From assembly GCF_000314995.1 (NCBI RefSeq), contig NZ_BAEO01000006.1, positions 111,426 through 175,425 of the forward strand: DNA of 64,000 bases, written 5' to 3'. The position numbers and the translations under genes were made by a program. The stretch is from Paraglaciecola arctica BSs20135. Lineage in GTDB: Bacteria > Pseudomonadota > Gammaproteobacteria > Enterobacterales > Alteromonadaceae. Under the pieces are notes generated by a model. It had not been told where the DNA came from. It saw only the letters and a program-made list of their open reading frames with translations, and made no database searches. Shown one piece after another: positions 18,352 through 27,380 of the stretch. The stretch's first letter is position 1, and every line of letters starts with the position of its first letter.

Positions 18352-19329
18352 CTAAAAATTGACGGTGCGTTTTATCGCTTCGAAGGTTTTTAGGTGATCT
18401 GGCATATATTCTTTTTCATGAGCCAAGGGATATGGAGTATCTAATCCGCAAACTCGGCATATAGGCGATTCAAGATGAAGGAAACATTTCTCTTGCACAC
18501 TGGCGGCTATTTCACTAGCAAAGCCAGCTGTTAGTGGTGCTTCATGATTGATCAATAATCGCCCTGTTTTCTCAACAGAACTACATACTGTCTCAATATC
18601 CCAAGGTAAAATGCTCTGTAAATCAATTACCTCACAAGAGATCCCCTGTTCTTCTGCCATAGCAGCCGCTTTTTCTATAATTTCAACTTGTGCTCCCCAT
18701 GCCAATAACGTGATATCAGAACCAAGTTTAATAACATCAGCCTTGCCAAGAGGTAACTGGTAATCATCTTCAGGCACTTCTCCAACTGAAGCTCGATATA
18801 AACGTTTCGGCTCCATAAACAGAACAGGATTGTCATCACGAATTGACGCTAACAACAAACCTTTTGCCTGATAGGGATTTCGCGGGATAACCACTTTCAT
18901 TCCAGGTACATGAGCAAAAAATGCTTCAGGTGACTGAGAATGGTAATGACCACCGGCAATACCACCACCGTAAGGGGTGCGAATAGTCAATGTACCGCAA
19001 GAAAACTGGCCACCAGAGCGATACCTAAACTTAGCAGTTTCGTTCACAATTTGATCAAAGGCTGGAAAGATATAATCGGCAAATTGAATTTCAGCAACAG
19101 GCACAGAGCCTTGTGAAGCAAGTCCTGTAGCAAAACCAATTATGCCTTGTTCAGTCAAAGGTGTATTGAAGCAGCGCCCTTTGCCGAATGTTTGTTGTAG
19201 GTTGCTAGTTGCTCTAAACACTCCACCAAAATGGCCTACGTCTTCACCAAAAACCATGACTTTTTCGTCATCGTTCATGGCTGTGATTAATGCATTATTC
19301 ACAGCCTGTAGCATATTCATTTTAGCCAT
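18352..19329 (-). CDS. bkdA2: Branched-chain 2-oxoacid dehydrogenase E1 beta subunit
   Basis: A 325-residue transketolase-type subunit that pairs with E1 alpha to decarboxylate 2-oxoacids from Val, Leu and Ile. Visible blocks are [14 protein letters not shown] near residue 28, [16 protein letters not shown] near 56, and the C-terminal transketolase domain with [15 protein letters not shown] near 247. It begins one base after the E1 alpha stop codon, so the subunits are translationally coupled and probably made in equal amounts. Confidence 0.93.
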   Translation of the reverse strand: MAKMNMLQAVNNALITAMNDDEKVMVFGEDVGHFGGVFRATSNLQQTFGKGRCFNTPLTEQGIIGFATGLASQGSVPVAEIQFADYIFPAFDQIVNETAKFRYRSGGQFSCGTLTIRTPYGGGIAGGHYHSQSPEAFFAHVPGMKVVIPRNPYQAKGLLLASIRDDNPVLFMEPKRLYRASVGEVPEDDYQLPLGKADVIKLGSDITLLAWGAQVEIIEKAAAMAEEQGISCEVIDLQSILPWDIETVCSSVEKTGRLLINHEAPLTAGFASEIAASVQEKCFLHLESPICRVCGLDTPYPLAHEKEYMPDHLKTFEAIKRTVNF

Positions 19330-19330
19330 G

Positions 19331-20515
19331 TTATAGCCTCCCTGACGTTTTTGGATAGGCTTCTGGGTACTTCTTGATATGTGTTTTTAGCTCAGCTAAT
19401 TGTGCTTTTAAGTGCCACGGTGGTGTGTCGTAAACATCTTCAATGATTTGCTCTATTGGACAAATCGGCACTTGTTCAGCAAGTTTAAGTTCTTTTAAAA
19501 TTTCTTGTCTGGTTTGCTCGATAAATTCTAAGTTTTGCTCTTTATTAAGCCAACCTTTGGCATCTATCCATGTTTTAAATCGCAGAACCGGATCTTTTAA
19601 CCGCCAACGCTCTTCTTCATCTTTGGAGCGGTAGCCTGTTGGATCGTCAGAGGTTGAGTGCGCTGCAAGTCTGTAGGTCATGGCCTCTATTAACACTGGG
19701 CATTGATGTTCTAAGGCAATTTTTCTTGCTGCTTGGGTAGCTGAGTAAACCGCTAATACATCGTTTCCATCTACTCGTATAGTTCGCACCCCATAACCTA
19801 TGCCTCTAGAAGCTATACCATCACCAGCGAATTGCTCTTCAGAAGGAGTTGAAATAGCGTAGCCGTTATTTCTACAAAAGAAAATGGCCGGACAATCCAG
19901 TACTGCTGCCATATTGACGCCAGCGTGAAAATCACCTTCTGAAGCCGCGCCCTCACCAAAATAACAAATGGTTACCGCATCAAGTCCAGCCATTTTTTGA
20001 CCATATGCATAACCACTAGCCTGGGGGATTTGAGTGCCTAATGGAGAAGATATAGTCATGAAATTAAGGGCTTTAGAGCCATAATGGATAGGCATTTGCC
20101 TACCTTTATTTAACTCATTTTGATTGCTGAACATCTGATCCATAAATTCTTTAGTTGTAAAACCTCGGTAAGCCAGTGCACCTTGTTCACGATATTGCGA
20201 CATAATCATATCTTGTGGCTCAAGCGCCGCAGCACTGCCTATTGTTGAGGCTTCCTCACCGGTACATGCGAGATAAAAACTTATTCTACCTTGGCGCTGA
20301 GCGGCCACCATTCTTTCATCTAAAAGCCTAATATATTGCATGGTATGCAGGATTTTGAGTGCGCAATGTTCAGTAATTTCAGGCAAGTCTGCTTTTGAAT
20401 GCACTGAACCATCTGGTTGTAAGACTTGTAGCATTGGAATATCAATCAGGCCATTCTCAATAATGTTAACCTGATGAATCAGCCCAATATTGCCTAAATG
20501 ATTTCTATCTTTCAT
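19331..20515 (-). CDS. bkdA1: Branched-chain 2-oxoacid dehydrogenase E1 alpha subunit
   Basis: TPP-dependent subunit of 394 residues, first gene of the bkd operon. The TPP motif begins [11 protein letters not shown] near residue 187 and ends with the paired Asn of RNNGYAIS about 26 residues later. The phosphorylation-loop-like region [16 protein letters not shown] is near 265. The ATG is preceded, 26 bases further up, by a perfect 17-bp palindrome that could be an operator. No regulator gene is adjacent. Confidence 0.93.
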   Translation of the reverse strand: MKDRNHLGNIGLIHQVNIIENGLIDIPMLQVLQPDGSVHSKADLPEITEHCALKILHTMQYIRLLDERMVAAQRQGRISFYLACTGEEASTIGSAAALEPQDMIMSQYREQGALAYRGFTTKEFMDQMFSNQNELNKGRQMPIHYGSKALNFMTISSPLGTQIPQASGYAYGQKMAGLDAVTICYFGEGAASEGDFHAGVNMAAVLDCPAIFFCRNNGYAISTPSEEQFAGDGIASRGIGYGVRTIRVDGNDVLAVYSATQAARKIALEHQCPVLIEAMTYRLAAHSTSDDPTGYRSKDEEERWRLKDPVLRFKTWIDAKGWLNKEQNLEFIEQTRQEILKELKLAEQVPICPIEQIIEDVYDTPPWHLKAQLAELKTHIKKYPEAYPKTSGRL

Positions 20516-20540
20516 TTATCTGCCTATAACTAATACAAAC

Positions 20541-20557
20541 ACAAATAATGTATTTGT
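20541..20557. promoter_or_regulatory. Palindromic operator candidate upstream of the bkd operon
   Basis: ACAAATA-ATG-TATTTGT is a perfect inverted repeat with 7-bp arms, ending 26 bases before the E1 alpha ATG. A wider ATACAAA/TTTGTAT pair overlaps it. It is in the right place to block transcription or translation of the operon; the cognate regulator is not known. Confidence 0.5.
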
Positions 20558-20801
20558 ATATTAATTGTAATCAAGATGTAAATACTAAATCAATATTAAA
20601 AACAGGGTCTTGCCAATTCTTTTTATAGCCAACAATAAAAAGAATAAATCCACTACTTACTCACCAATAAGATGATATCTATCCTAATCCATTGTAGACC
20701 AAGACGTTTTACCCGTTATTTTGTCAGTTGTACTTTTATATAAGAGATTTTGAGGTAAATTAGCTTAAGTACCTATCCAACAACAATTCTAAGAGGAAAA
20801 C

Positions 20802-22622
20802 ATGTTAAATGCCCCTTTGAGCGCGATGATGTTAGGCGTATCTATCGCTTTACTAGCCTGTAATCAAGAGCCAAGCACTGTTGCAAATACAGCTAAACCT
20901 AATGGTGAAGATGCCAAACAGTTTGTTGCAAAGGCACAACAAGATTTACAAAAGTTAAAGTTACCTGAATCACAAGCCGCTTGGGTCTATCAGACGCATA
21001 TTAATCAAGATACCGCGGCCTTATCCGCTTATATTTCTGAAAAACATAGCAGTCTATCTTCTAAGTTAGCTAAGCAGTCGGCTAATTTTAATAAGGTAGA
21101 AGTAGACTCTGACACTCGCAGAAAATTAGATCTAATGCGTAATAGTTTAGTATTACCAGCACCTGCAGACCCAGAAAAATCAGCTCGTTTGTCACAAATC
21201 ACTTCGGATTTGGAAGGCATGTATGGTAGCGGTAAATATTGTCGAACTGAAAATGACTGCATGGGATTAACTGACATGAGCAACATTATGTCGACTAGCC
21301 GCGATGAAGCACTATTACTAGAAATGTGGCAAGGCTGGCGCAACGTATCACCACCTATGAAAGCATTATATGAAGAGGAAGTCGCTTTGGCCAATAAAGG
21401 TGCCAAGGAATTAGGTTTTGCTGATATCAGCGAATTATGGCGTGGTAGCTACGATATGCCAGCTGACGATTTTGCCATTGAATTAGATCGATTATGGGGT
21501 CAAGTCAAACCTTTTTACGACGCTTTGCATTGCCATGTTCGAGCCGAGTTAGGTAATCAATATGGCACAGATAAAGTGCCACAAGACCAACCCATACCTG
21601 CGCACTTATTAGGTAATATGTGGGCACAGTCATGGGGTAATATTTATGACATAGTAAAACCTAAACAAGCGTTAGAGGTCATTGATGTAACTCAAGCATT
21701 AGCCACTCACAACTATGATGAAATTAAAATGGTTAAGCAGGCTGAATCTTTCTTTTCTTCTTTGGGTTTTGACCCGTTACCCGACACTTTCTGGGAACGT
21801 TCGCAGTTTATTAAACCCGTTGATCGCGAAGTAGTATGCCATGCCTCTGCCTGGGATTTAGACGATAAAGATGATTTACGCATTAAAATGTGTATTCAGA
21901 AAACGGGCGAAGAGTTTGCGGTTATCCACCATGAATTAGGCCATAACTATTATCAGCGAGCCTACAAAGATCAGCCTTTATTATACAGAGAATCAGCCAA
22001 CGATGGTTTCCATGAAGCAATTGGCGACACAGTAGCGTTATCCATCACCCCTAAATATTTAAAAGAAATTGGTTTAGTAGACAATATTCCTGATGCATCA
22101 AATGATATCGGCATGTTACTTAAATTAGCGCTGGATAAAATTGCTTTTGTACCTTTTGGATTAATGGTCGATCAGTGGCGCTGGAAAGTATTTTCAGGCG
22201 AGGTAAAACCAGCAGATTATAACAAGGTGTGGTGGCAGCTAAGAGAAAAATACCAAGGCGTTATGGCACCCGTTGACCGCGCACCTGATGCGTTCGACCC
22301 TGGCGCTAAATATCATGTACCCGCAAACACCCCTTATACCCGCTATTTTATAGCCCACATTCTACAGTTCCAATTCCATAAAACGCTGTGTGATATCTCG
22401 GGTAATACCGATCCCATACATCGTTGCTCTATCTATGGCAGCAAAAAAGCGGGAGAAGCATTAAACAACATGTTGGAAATGGGTAAGAGTAAAACATGGC
22501 AAGAAGCATTGACTACTTTGACAGGAAAAGGTGAGATGGATGCCAGCGCAATACTGGATTATTTTGCGCCATTAAAGAAATGGCTAGACGAGCAAAACCA
22601 AGGACGAACCTGCGGTTTCTAA
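20802..22622 (+). CDS. M2 family peptidyl-dipeptidase (bacterial ACE homologue), lipoprotein
   Basis: Zinc peptidase of 606 residues in the angiotensin-converting-enzyme family, which releases C-terminal dipeptides. The zinc site HELGH is at 377-381 and the third ligand Glu405 lies 24 residues on, as in ACE. The N-terminus is a lipoprotein signal with lipobox LLAC at about 17-20, placing it in the periplasm or on the outer membrane. The start has a strong AGAGGAAAA site. It is monocistronic, ends in a bidirectional hairpin shared with the converging TonB receptor, and is divergent from the bkd operon. Confidence 0.93.
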   Translation: MLNAPLSAMMLGVSIALLACNQEPSTVANTAKPNGEDAKQFVAKAQQDLQKLKLPESQAAWVYQTHINQDTAALSAYISEKHSSLSSKLAKQSANFNKVEVDSDTRRKLDLMRNSLVLPAPADPEKSARLSQITSDLEGMYGSGKYCRTENDCMGLTDMSNIMSTSRDEALLLEMWQGWRNVSPPMKALYEEEVALANKGAKELGFADISELWRGSYDMPADDFAIELDRLWGQVKPFYDALHCHVRAELGNQYGTDKVPQDQPIPAHLLGNMWAQSWGNIYDIVKPKQALEVIDVTQALATHNYDEIKMVKQAESFFSSLGFDPLPDTFWERSQFIKPVDREVVCHASAWDLDDKDDLRIKMCIQKTGEEFAVIHHELGHNYYQRAYKDQPLLYRESANDGFHEAIGDTVALSITPKYLKEIGLVDNIPDASNDIGMLLKLALDKIAFVPFGLMVDQWRWKVFSGEVKPADYNKVWWQLREKYQGVMAPVDRAPDAFDPGAKYHVPANTPYTRYFIAHILQFQFHKTLCDISGNTDPIHRCSIYGSKKAGEALNNMLEMGKSKTWQEALTTLTGKGEMDASAILDYFAPLKKWLDEQNQGRTCGF

Positions 22623-22653
22623 TATTACCTAAGATTCAATTAATCTACAGTAT

Positions 22654-22687
22654 CCACCACTTACCAATAAAGATGAGTGGTGGTTTT
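22654..22687. terminator. Bidirectional terminator between the M2 peptidase and the TonB receptor
   Basis: CCACCACT at 22654-22661 pairs with AGTGGTGG at 22676-22683, followed by TTTT on the plus strand. It separates two converging genes and could serve both. Confidence 0.65.
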
Positions 22688-25556
22688 AAAATTCATAAAT
22701 TGCCCTTAAATAGTAAAATCCACCATTAATTCCTATTGGTGAAGTGGCGGGGTATAATGCACCGGCGTCACCACTGAATGGATTATTATCAGGGCGGTTA
22801 TCAAAGAGGTTTTTTGCGCCTAATGATAGTTTAAAGTTAGCATCGAGTTGATAACTTAAGTCTACATCTAGGGTTAATTCTGATCCTGCATAAATATCTA
22901 AACCTGCTGCCGCATCTAAGTGGTCTTCATAAAAGCCACCATAAAAATTAAGTCGAATATTGCTGCTAATTTTATTAAACGCTTGGATTATCGACAAACT
23001 GACCCGGTCGGCAGGTAGATTATCTTCAATCATTTGTATACGTTGTGGGGTAAGGTTTGACTCCAAATAAGACGAGCCGTCAACTCCAGTTCTAGTATAT
23101 AAGGTCACTCTATCCACTTGTGTATCTGTCCAGTTGTAGGTAAACATTAAGCGGCTTGGAATATTAAACAGATAGGTTTCGTAATTTACGACCAAATCTA
23201 AGCCCTGAGTCTTAGTATCGAAATCGTTAGTGAAATATTTTGCGCTACCATAACTGATGGCTTCTGTGCTCCCCGCTGCTACTAGAGTTTGAATGTCCTG
23301 TTGAGTTAAAGTTAATGCCGAGGTGGTACTGATACGATCATGAAGTTTTATATTGAAGTAGTCCAATGTGAAGTAAAGCTGTTTATCAATTTCTCCTACT
23401 AAACCGAAACTAGTATTGATTGATTCTTCAGGTCGCAGAGGGGTAGCGCCAAGTTGGATGGAAATGGCATTAGTGGGTGGTAATGTCGCCTGATCCTCCA
23501 ATCCATCGGGTGAAAATGCTGTGGTCACATTAACAACATTACTTTGCCCTACAGTAGGGGCTTTAAATCCAGTACTCAGGGATCCTCGTAATGTCAGTGA
23601 GTCATTCAATATCATGCGTGCAGACACTTTACCGTCAAGAGTCGAACCAAAATCACTAAAGTTCTCATATCGAGCGGCTACACCAAATAAAAAGGCATCA
23701 CTCATATGTATTTCGAAATCACCATAAATGGCCCAATTCCCCCTACTCCACTTCCCTGCTGATTGGGGGTTGTATCCTGGAAAACCATTAGACCCAACGC
23801 CAAATCCTTGAGTCAATCCCGTACTTGGATCGAAAGCTAAATCACCTACTACATAAGATTCTAAGTCTCCTGCTTTTTGACGATAACTTTCCCTTCTCCA
23901 TTCGAGACCTGTGGCAAAATTGATTTGATACTCTTCATCTATGTTAAATTGTTTGAATAAATCTAGATTAATATTTTTTTCTAATTGGCTAGCTAATCCC
24001 GGATTAAAAGAAAAAGGTGTATTTGGACCTAGTGATGGATTAACGGTGTTACTTACCGAGTAATCAATTTCAGAATAACCTAAACCGATACTCAGATCGT
24101 AATCCCACTCGGATGTTGTTTTCCCCTTAATTCCTAACGCCCATGATACGTCGCTAATTGTGCCGCCAAATTGAGGCGTAAAACCACCGGGTAATATTTC
24201 ATTAAACGAGAAACAATTTTGTCCTATTGCCGTTGAATTATCAGCAATTAGCAAATAATCGCTATCATCTAATACATTATTATCGGTTATTAACACTTGC
24301 GGGCAACTAACCCCTTGTTCAATGCCGTCTAGGTCAGCAACCAATAATGTGGTTATACCATTTTCATCTGGGCTGCCTTTAAATACACCGTCTCGAGTTT
24401 GTGGATTGCGATAATAAAAGCCACCTTGGATTTTCCTTTGAGCTAAATTCGTAAAAGAATAAAGTTCGATGGCGGAATCAAACTCGTAACCCATATTAAT
24501 TAAAAACTTAAGCGCATAGTTTACTTTAGGACTACCCCATACTTGCGCTGGGTCAGCAACCCCATCATTACCTGAATTAATCAGTTCCAAGGCGTCTGCT
24601 CTTTGAACACTCCTATTGGTTTCATTTTGTTGCTTATATTCAGTACTGATGTTTACAAATCCTTGTTCTTCGATGGCAAAACCTAAGTTACCCTGAATTT
24701 GTACTAATTCACCGTCACCTTCACCGAATTGGCCTATCCTAGCCTCAAACATGCCACCTTGGTTATTATCATTAAGCACAAAATTAATCACACCTGCTAT
24801 GGCATCAGAACCATATTGTGCGGCTGCACCATCACGAAGCACCTCAATTTGTTGTAGAGATGATGCCGGAATATTTGATATGTCAACACCTTGCGCACCA
24901 TCCGATAAACTCCCCCCTAAAAAGGTAATAGCAGAGGATCTATGTCGTCTTTTACCGTTTACCAAAATCAAGGTATGGTCAGAAGCCATACCTCTTAGAT
25001 TAGCGGGTCGTACTAAACTAGAGGCATCATTTATTGGTTGGTCATTAACATTAAAAGAAGGCACCAAAGTTGATAACATAGAAGTGATATCTGTTGATCC
25101 CTGTTGGGTAAATTCAGCGACACCTATTATGTCCAGAGGAACGGGTGAGTCAATTACCGAACGGGGTGCAGACCTGGTTCCTACTACTGCAATTTTCTCC
25201 ATGCCATTTAAGTAAAAGATATCATCTGTTATATCCGAGTTTGCTAAATCCTGTAAATTGCTTGGATCAACTTGCATTATCGTTTTTACGCTCAGCCCCT
25301 TTTTATCTTTAACAGGATATAGAGCAGTGCCTTCCAATAGTTTTACTAATGCTAATTCAATAGTGTAATAACCACTTAAACTGTTAGTAATTTCTTTTTC
25401 TGCAAGTTCAATAGGAAATAAAAGCGTGGTATTGGCTTGTTGGGCAAACAAGATAAGAGATTTATCTGCCGTTAGAGGTGGGATATCAAATTGATACTTA
25501 TTATTGGCAATCGCCTGATATGAAATTACAATTATTATTAAAACGAATAAACGCAT
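22686..25556 (-). CDS. TonB-dependent receptor with N-terminal STN signalling domain
   Basis: Outer-membrane active-transport receptor of 956 residues. After a signal peptide (about 1-18) comes an STN/secretin-like domain (about 25-90, with DIPPLTADKSLILFAQQ), then the plug (about 125-270, VLRDGAAAQYGSDAIAGVINF) and a 22-strand barrel ending in aromatic YEF. The STN domain lets a receptor talk to a FecR anti-sigma factor. The open frame begins at a TTG (25589), but the ATG at 25556 gives a clean signal peptide and is preferred. It is the last gene of a sigma-fecR-receptor operon. The substrate is unknown; the plug is close to that of the neighbouring receptor. Confidence 0.9.
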   Translation of the reverse strand: MRLFVLIIIVISYQAIANNKYQFDIPPLTADKSLILFAQQANTTLLFPIELAEKEITNSLSGYYTIELALVKLLEGTALYPVKDKKGLSVKTIMQVDPSNLQDLANSDITDDIFYLNGMEKIAVVGTRSAPRSVIDSPVPLDIIGVAEFTQQGSTDITSMLSTLVPSFNVNDQPINDASSLVRPANLRGMASDHTLILVNGKRRHRSSAITFLGGSLSDGAQGVDISNIPASSLQQIEVLRDGAAAQYGSDAIAGVINFVLNDNNQGGMFEARIGQFGEGDGELVQIQGNLGFAIEEQGFVNISTEYKQQNETNRSVQRADALELINSGNDGVADPAQVWGSPKVNYALKFLINMGYEFDSAIELYSFTNLAQRKIQGGFYYRNPQTRDGVFKGSPDENGITTLLVADLDGIEQGVSCPQVLITDNNVLDDSDYLLIADNSTAIGQNCFSFNEILPGGFTPQFGGTISDVSWALGIKGKTTSEWDYDLSIGLGYSEIDYSVSNTVNPSLGPNTPFSFNPGLASQLEKNINLDLFKQFNIDEEYQINFATGLEWRRESYRQKAGDLESYVVGDLAFDPSTGLTQGFGVGSNGFPGYNPQSAGKWSRGNWAIYGDFEIHMSDAFLFGVAARYENFSDFGSTLDGKVSARMILNDSLTLRGSLSTGFKAPTVGQSNVVNVTTAFSPDGLEDQATLPPTNAISIQLGATPLRPEESINTSFGLVGEIDKQLYFTLDYFNIKLHDRISTTSALTLTQQDIQTLVAAGSTEAISYGSAKYFTNDFDTKTQGLDLVVNYETYLFNIPSRLMFTYNWTDTQVDRVTLYTRTGVDGSSYLESNLTPQRIQMIEDNLPADRVSLSIIQAFNKISSNIRLNFYGGFYEDHLDAAAGLDIYAGSELTLDVDLSYQLDANFKLSLGAKNLFDNRPDNNPFSGDAGALYPATSPIGINGGFYYLRAIYEF

Positions 25557-25673
25557 ATAAGAGCACAGAAGAAACTGACCACAATTCAATTTTGCAGTCT
25601 AGCACGTTGATCTCATTTAGAATACGGCCAAAATATAGCAAATTTGGCATCTTGATATTTAATTAATCATGAA

Positions 25674-26726
25674 CTAAGAACCCGACGACAATACTATCGT
25701 TTGGTTATCACGTTTTGAATAAACAATATTAAAGTTGTTTTCAAGGGCAAACAATAATCCTTGAATATCCCCTGCTTTAAAATATCCTGCAACACGCCTT
25801 TGTTTTACTTGTTCATCGGCTAAAGTAAAAGTTATGGATGTATAACGGCTTATTTCCTGTAATGCTTCGGCTAAAGGTTCACCATGGAATACCAACATAC
25901 CTTGTTGCCAAGCTAAATCACTCTGAACTTGTTCATTCGATAAGGTCTGTTGTTGTATAGATTGCTGGTTAATCAGCGCTTTTTGTCCCGCTACAATTAA
26001 CTCCCCATTACCATCGAGTGGGTGTAATGATTCGGCAATGGTAGGAATAGAATTAATTTCCTGTTGGTTTTTGACTAATACTTTACCATCGGTTACTAAC
26101 AGTTCTAATTCGTGGGGGTTAGTGATTTGTACGTTAAAAGCGGTGCCTACTGCTGTTACAGTATTATCTCCCGCTGTAACAATAAATGGTCTTTGTTCAT
26201 CATGGGCAACATCAAAGTGAGCTTCACCACGAATAAGATGAATATCTCTATGGGTATCAGAAAAATCAATCGACACCTGGCTATTAGTATTTAAATGGAT
26301 CACTGATCCGTCTGCCAAGGATAACTCTCGGTGTTCACCTACATTTGTTTCAGCCTCAAGCACTACCAAAGATGGATCATCCATAGAGGACATAAGTTGG
26401 GTGTTAACTAACCAGGCGAAACAACTTATCAATACAAACGCTAGGCTTGCGGCAATATTCATATTGGTTCTTTTACTAAAAGTATTGGTTTGTCTGTGGT
26501 GACTATCTCGTAACGGAAATAAAGTATTTAATTCATTTAATACGCTTAACTCGTCCCATGTTTGGGCGAATTCAAATAGGCATTGTCTATGAGTTTTACT
26601 GATGTTTACCCATTCAGCAAAGGCCAGTTCCTCGGTCTCACTTAAACCACGGTCAAATCGGCTGATCCATTCACAGGCTTGTTGTTGGATATCTTGCTTG
26701 TTACTAAATGCTCGGATGTTATTCAT
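25674..26726 (-). CDS. FecR-type transmembrane anti-sigma regulator
   Basis: Inner-membrane regulator of 350 residues that holds or activates the ECF sigma factor in response to an STN receptor. The cytoplasmic DUF4880-like N-terminus (about 10-55, ACEWISRFDRGLSETEELAFAEW) is followed by one membrane segment at about 92-112. The periplasmic FecR domain is at about 130-235 (LADGSVIHLNTNSQVSIDF) and a C-terminal STN-like region (about 275-345) can contact the receptor. Its ATG overlaps the sigma gene stop as ATGA. Confidence 0.93.
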   Translation of the reverse strand: MNNIRAFSNKQDIQQQACEWISRFDRGLSETEELAFAEWVNISKTHRQCLFEFAQTWDELSVLNELNTLFPLRDSHHRQTNTFSKRTNMNIAASLAFVLISCFAWLVNTQLMSSMDDPSLVVLEAETNVGEHRELSLADGSVIHLNTNSQVSIDFSDTHRDIHLIRGEAHFDVAHDEQRPFIVTAGDNTVTAVGTAFNVQITNPHELELLVTDGKVLVKNQQEINSIPTIAESLHPLDGNGELIVAGQKALINQQSIQQQTLSNEQVQSDLAWQQGMLVFHGEPLAEALQEISRYTSITFTLADEQVKQRRVAGYFKAGDIQGLLFALENNFNIVYSKRDNQTIVLSSGS

Positions 26727-27283
26727 TTATTGACTGCTTCATTGTGTTTAACTACAGTAGCAGCTTTTTCTACATCTGAATTGGATAATTGCTGCAAATA
26801 TAAGGAACATTGCAACAAACCTTTAGCCACATGTTTTTCAACTGTGCTTTCACTTAAGCCAATATATCTAGCGATATCCTTCTGACTCATGGCATAAACT
26901 TTTTTCAATAAAAACACCCGCTTAACTTCTACTGATAAGGTATCTGTAGCTCTGCAAAAATTTAAGAAGCGCTCTTTACTTTCGATCTGGCTTTCTAAAC
27001 TTTTACTGGTTAAATCATTAGGTAAACTCTTCATACCATCCAATGACTGATTTTTACGTTCACTGGCCCTGGAAATATGATTTAGCGCCAGATTTCTAGC
27101 GGTTTTTAGCATGTACGTTCGCTCAAACTTTATTTCTTGTTTGAGACCAGCTTCATAACTCTTGATAAAAGTTTCTTGGACAATATCCTCAACGTCATCA
27201 CTTCTAACAATGCCACCTATAATTTTAGCCAAAACCGCACTACACTTTAAGAATGTCATTTCCATTGTCGATTTATGCGTCAT
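26723..27283 (-). CDS. ECF sigma factor, FecI type
   Basis: RNA polymerase sigma-70 family protein of 186 residues with only regions 2 and 4. Region 2 is at about 20-95 (DVEDIVQETFIKSY, typical of ECF factors), and region 4 at about 115-170 has the helix-turn-helix SQKDIARYIGLSESTVEKHV. It is followed by an overlapping fecR gene and then an STN receptor, the classical cell-surface signalling order. The targets probably include the operon and perhaps the upstream receptor gene. Confidence 0.93.
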   Translation of the reverse strand: MTHKSTMEMTFLKCSAVLAKIIGGIVRSDDVEDIVQETFIKSYEAGLKQEIKFERTYMLKTARNLALNHISRASERKNQSLDGMKSLPNDLTSKSLESQIESKERFLNFCRATDTLSVEVKRVFLLKKVYAMSQKDIARYIGLSESTVEKHVAKGLLQCSLYLQQLSNSDVEKAATVVKHNEAVNK

Positions 27284-27338
27284 TCATTGATCCATAGTAA
27301 GCAAATTCACTTATATCACTTTCCTTTAATAATTAGAA

Positions 27339-27366
27339 AAAACCTTGTCTATTATAACAAGGTTTT
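27339..27366 (-). terminator. Intrinsic terminator after the upstream TonB receptor
   Basis: AAAACCTTGT and ACAAGGTTTT form a 10-bp stem with an 8-base loop, followed by TTCTAATT on the minus strand. It insulates the receptor gene at 27381-29954 from the sigma factor gene. Confidence 0.8.
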
Positions 27367-27380
27367 ATACTTACATTAAT

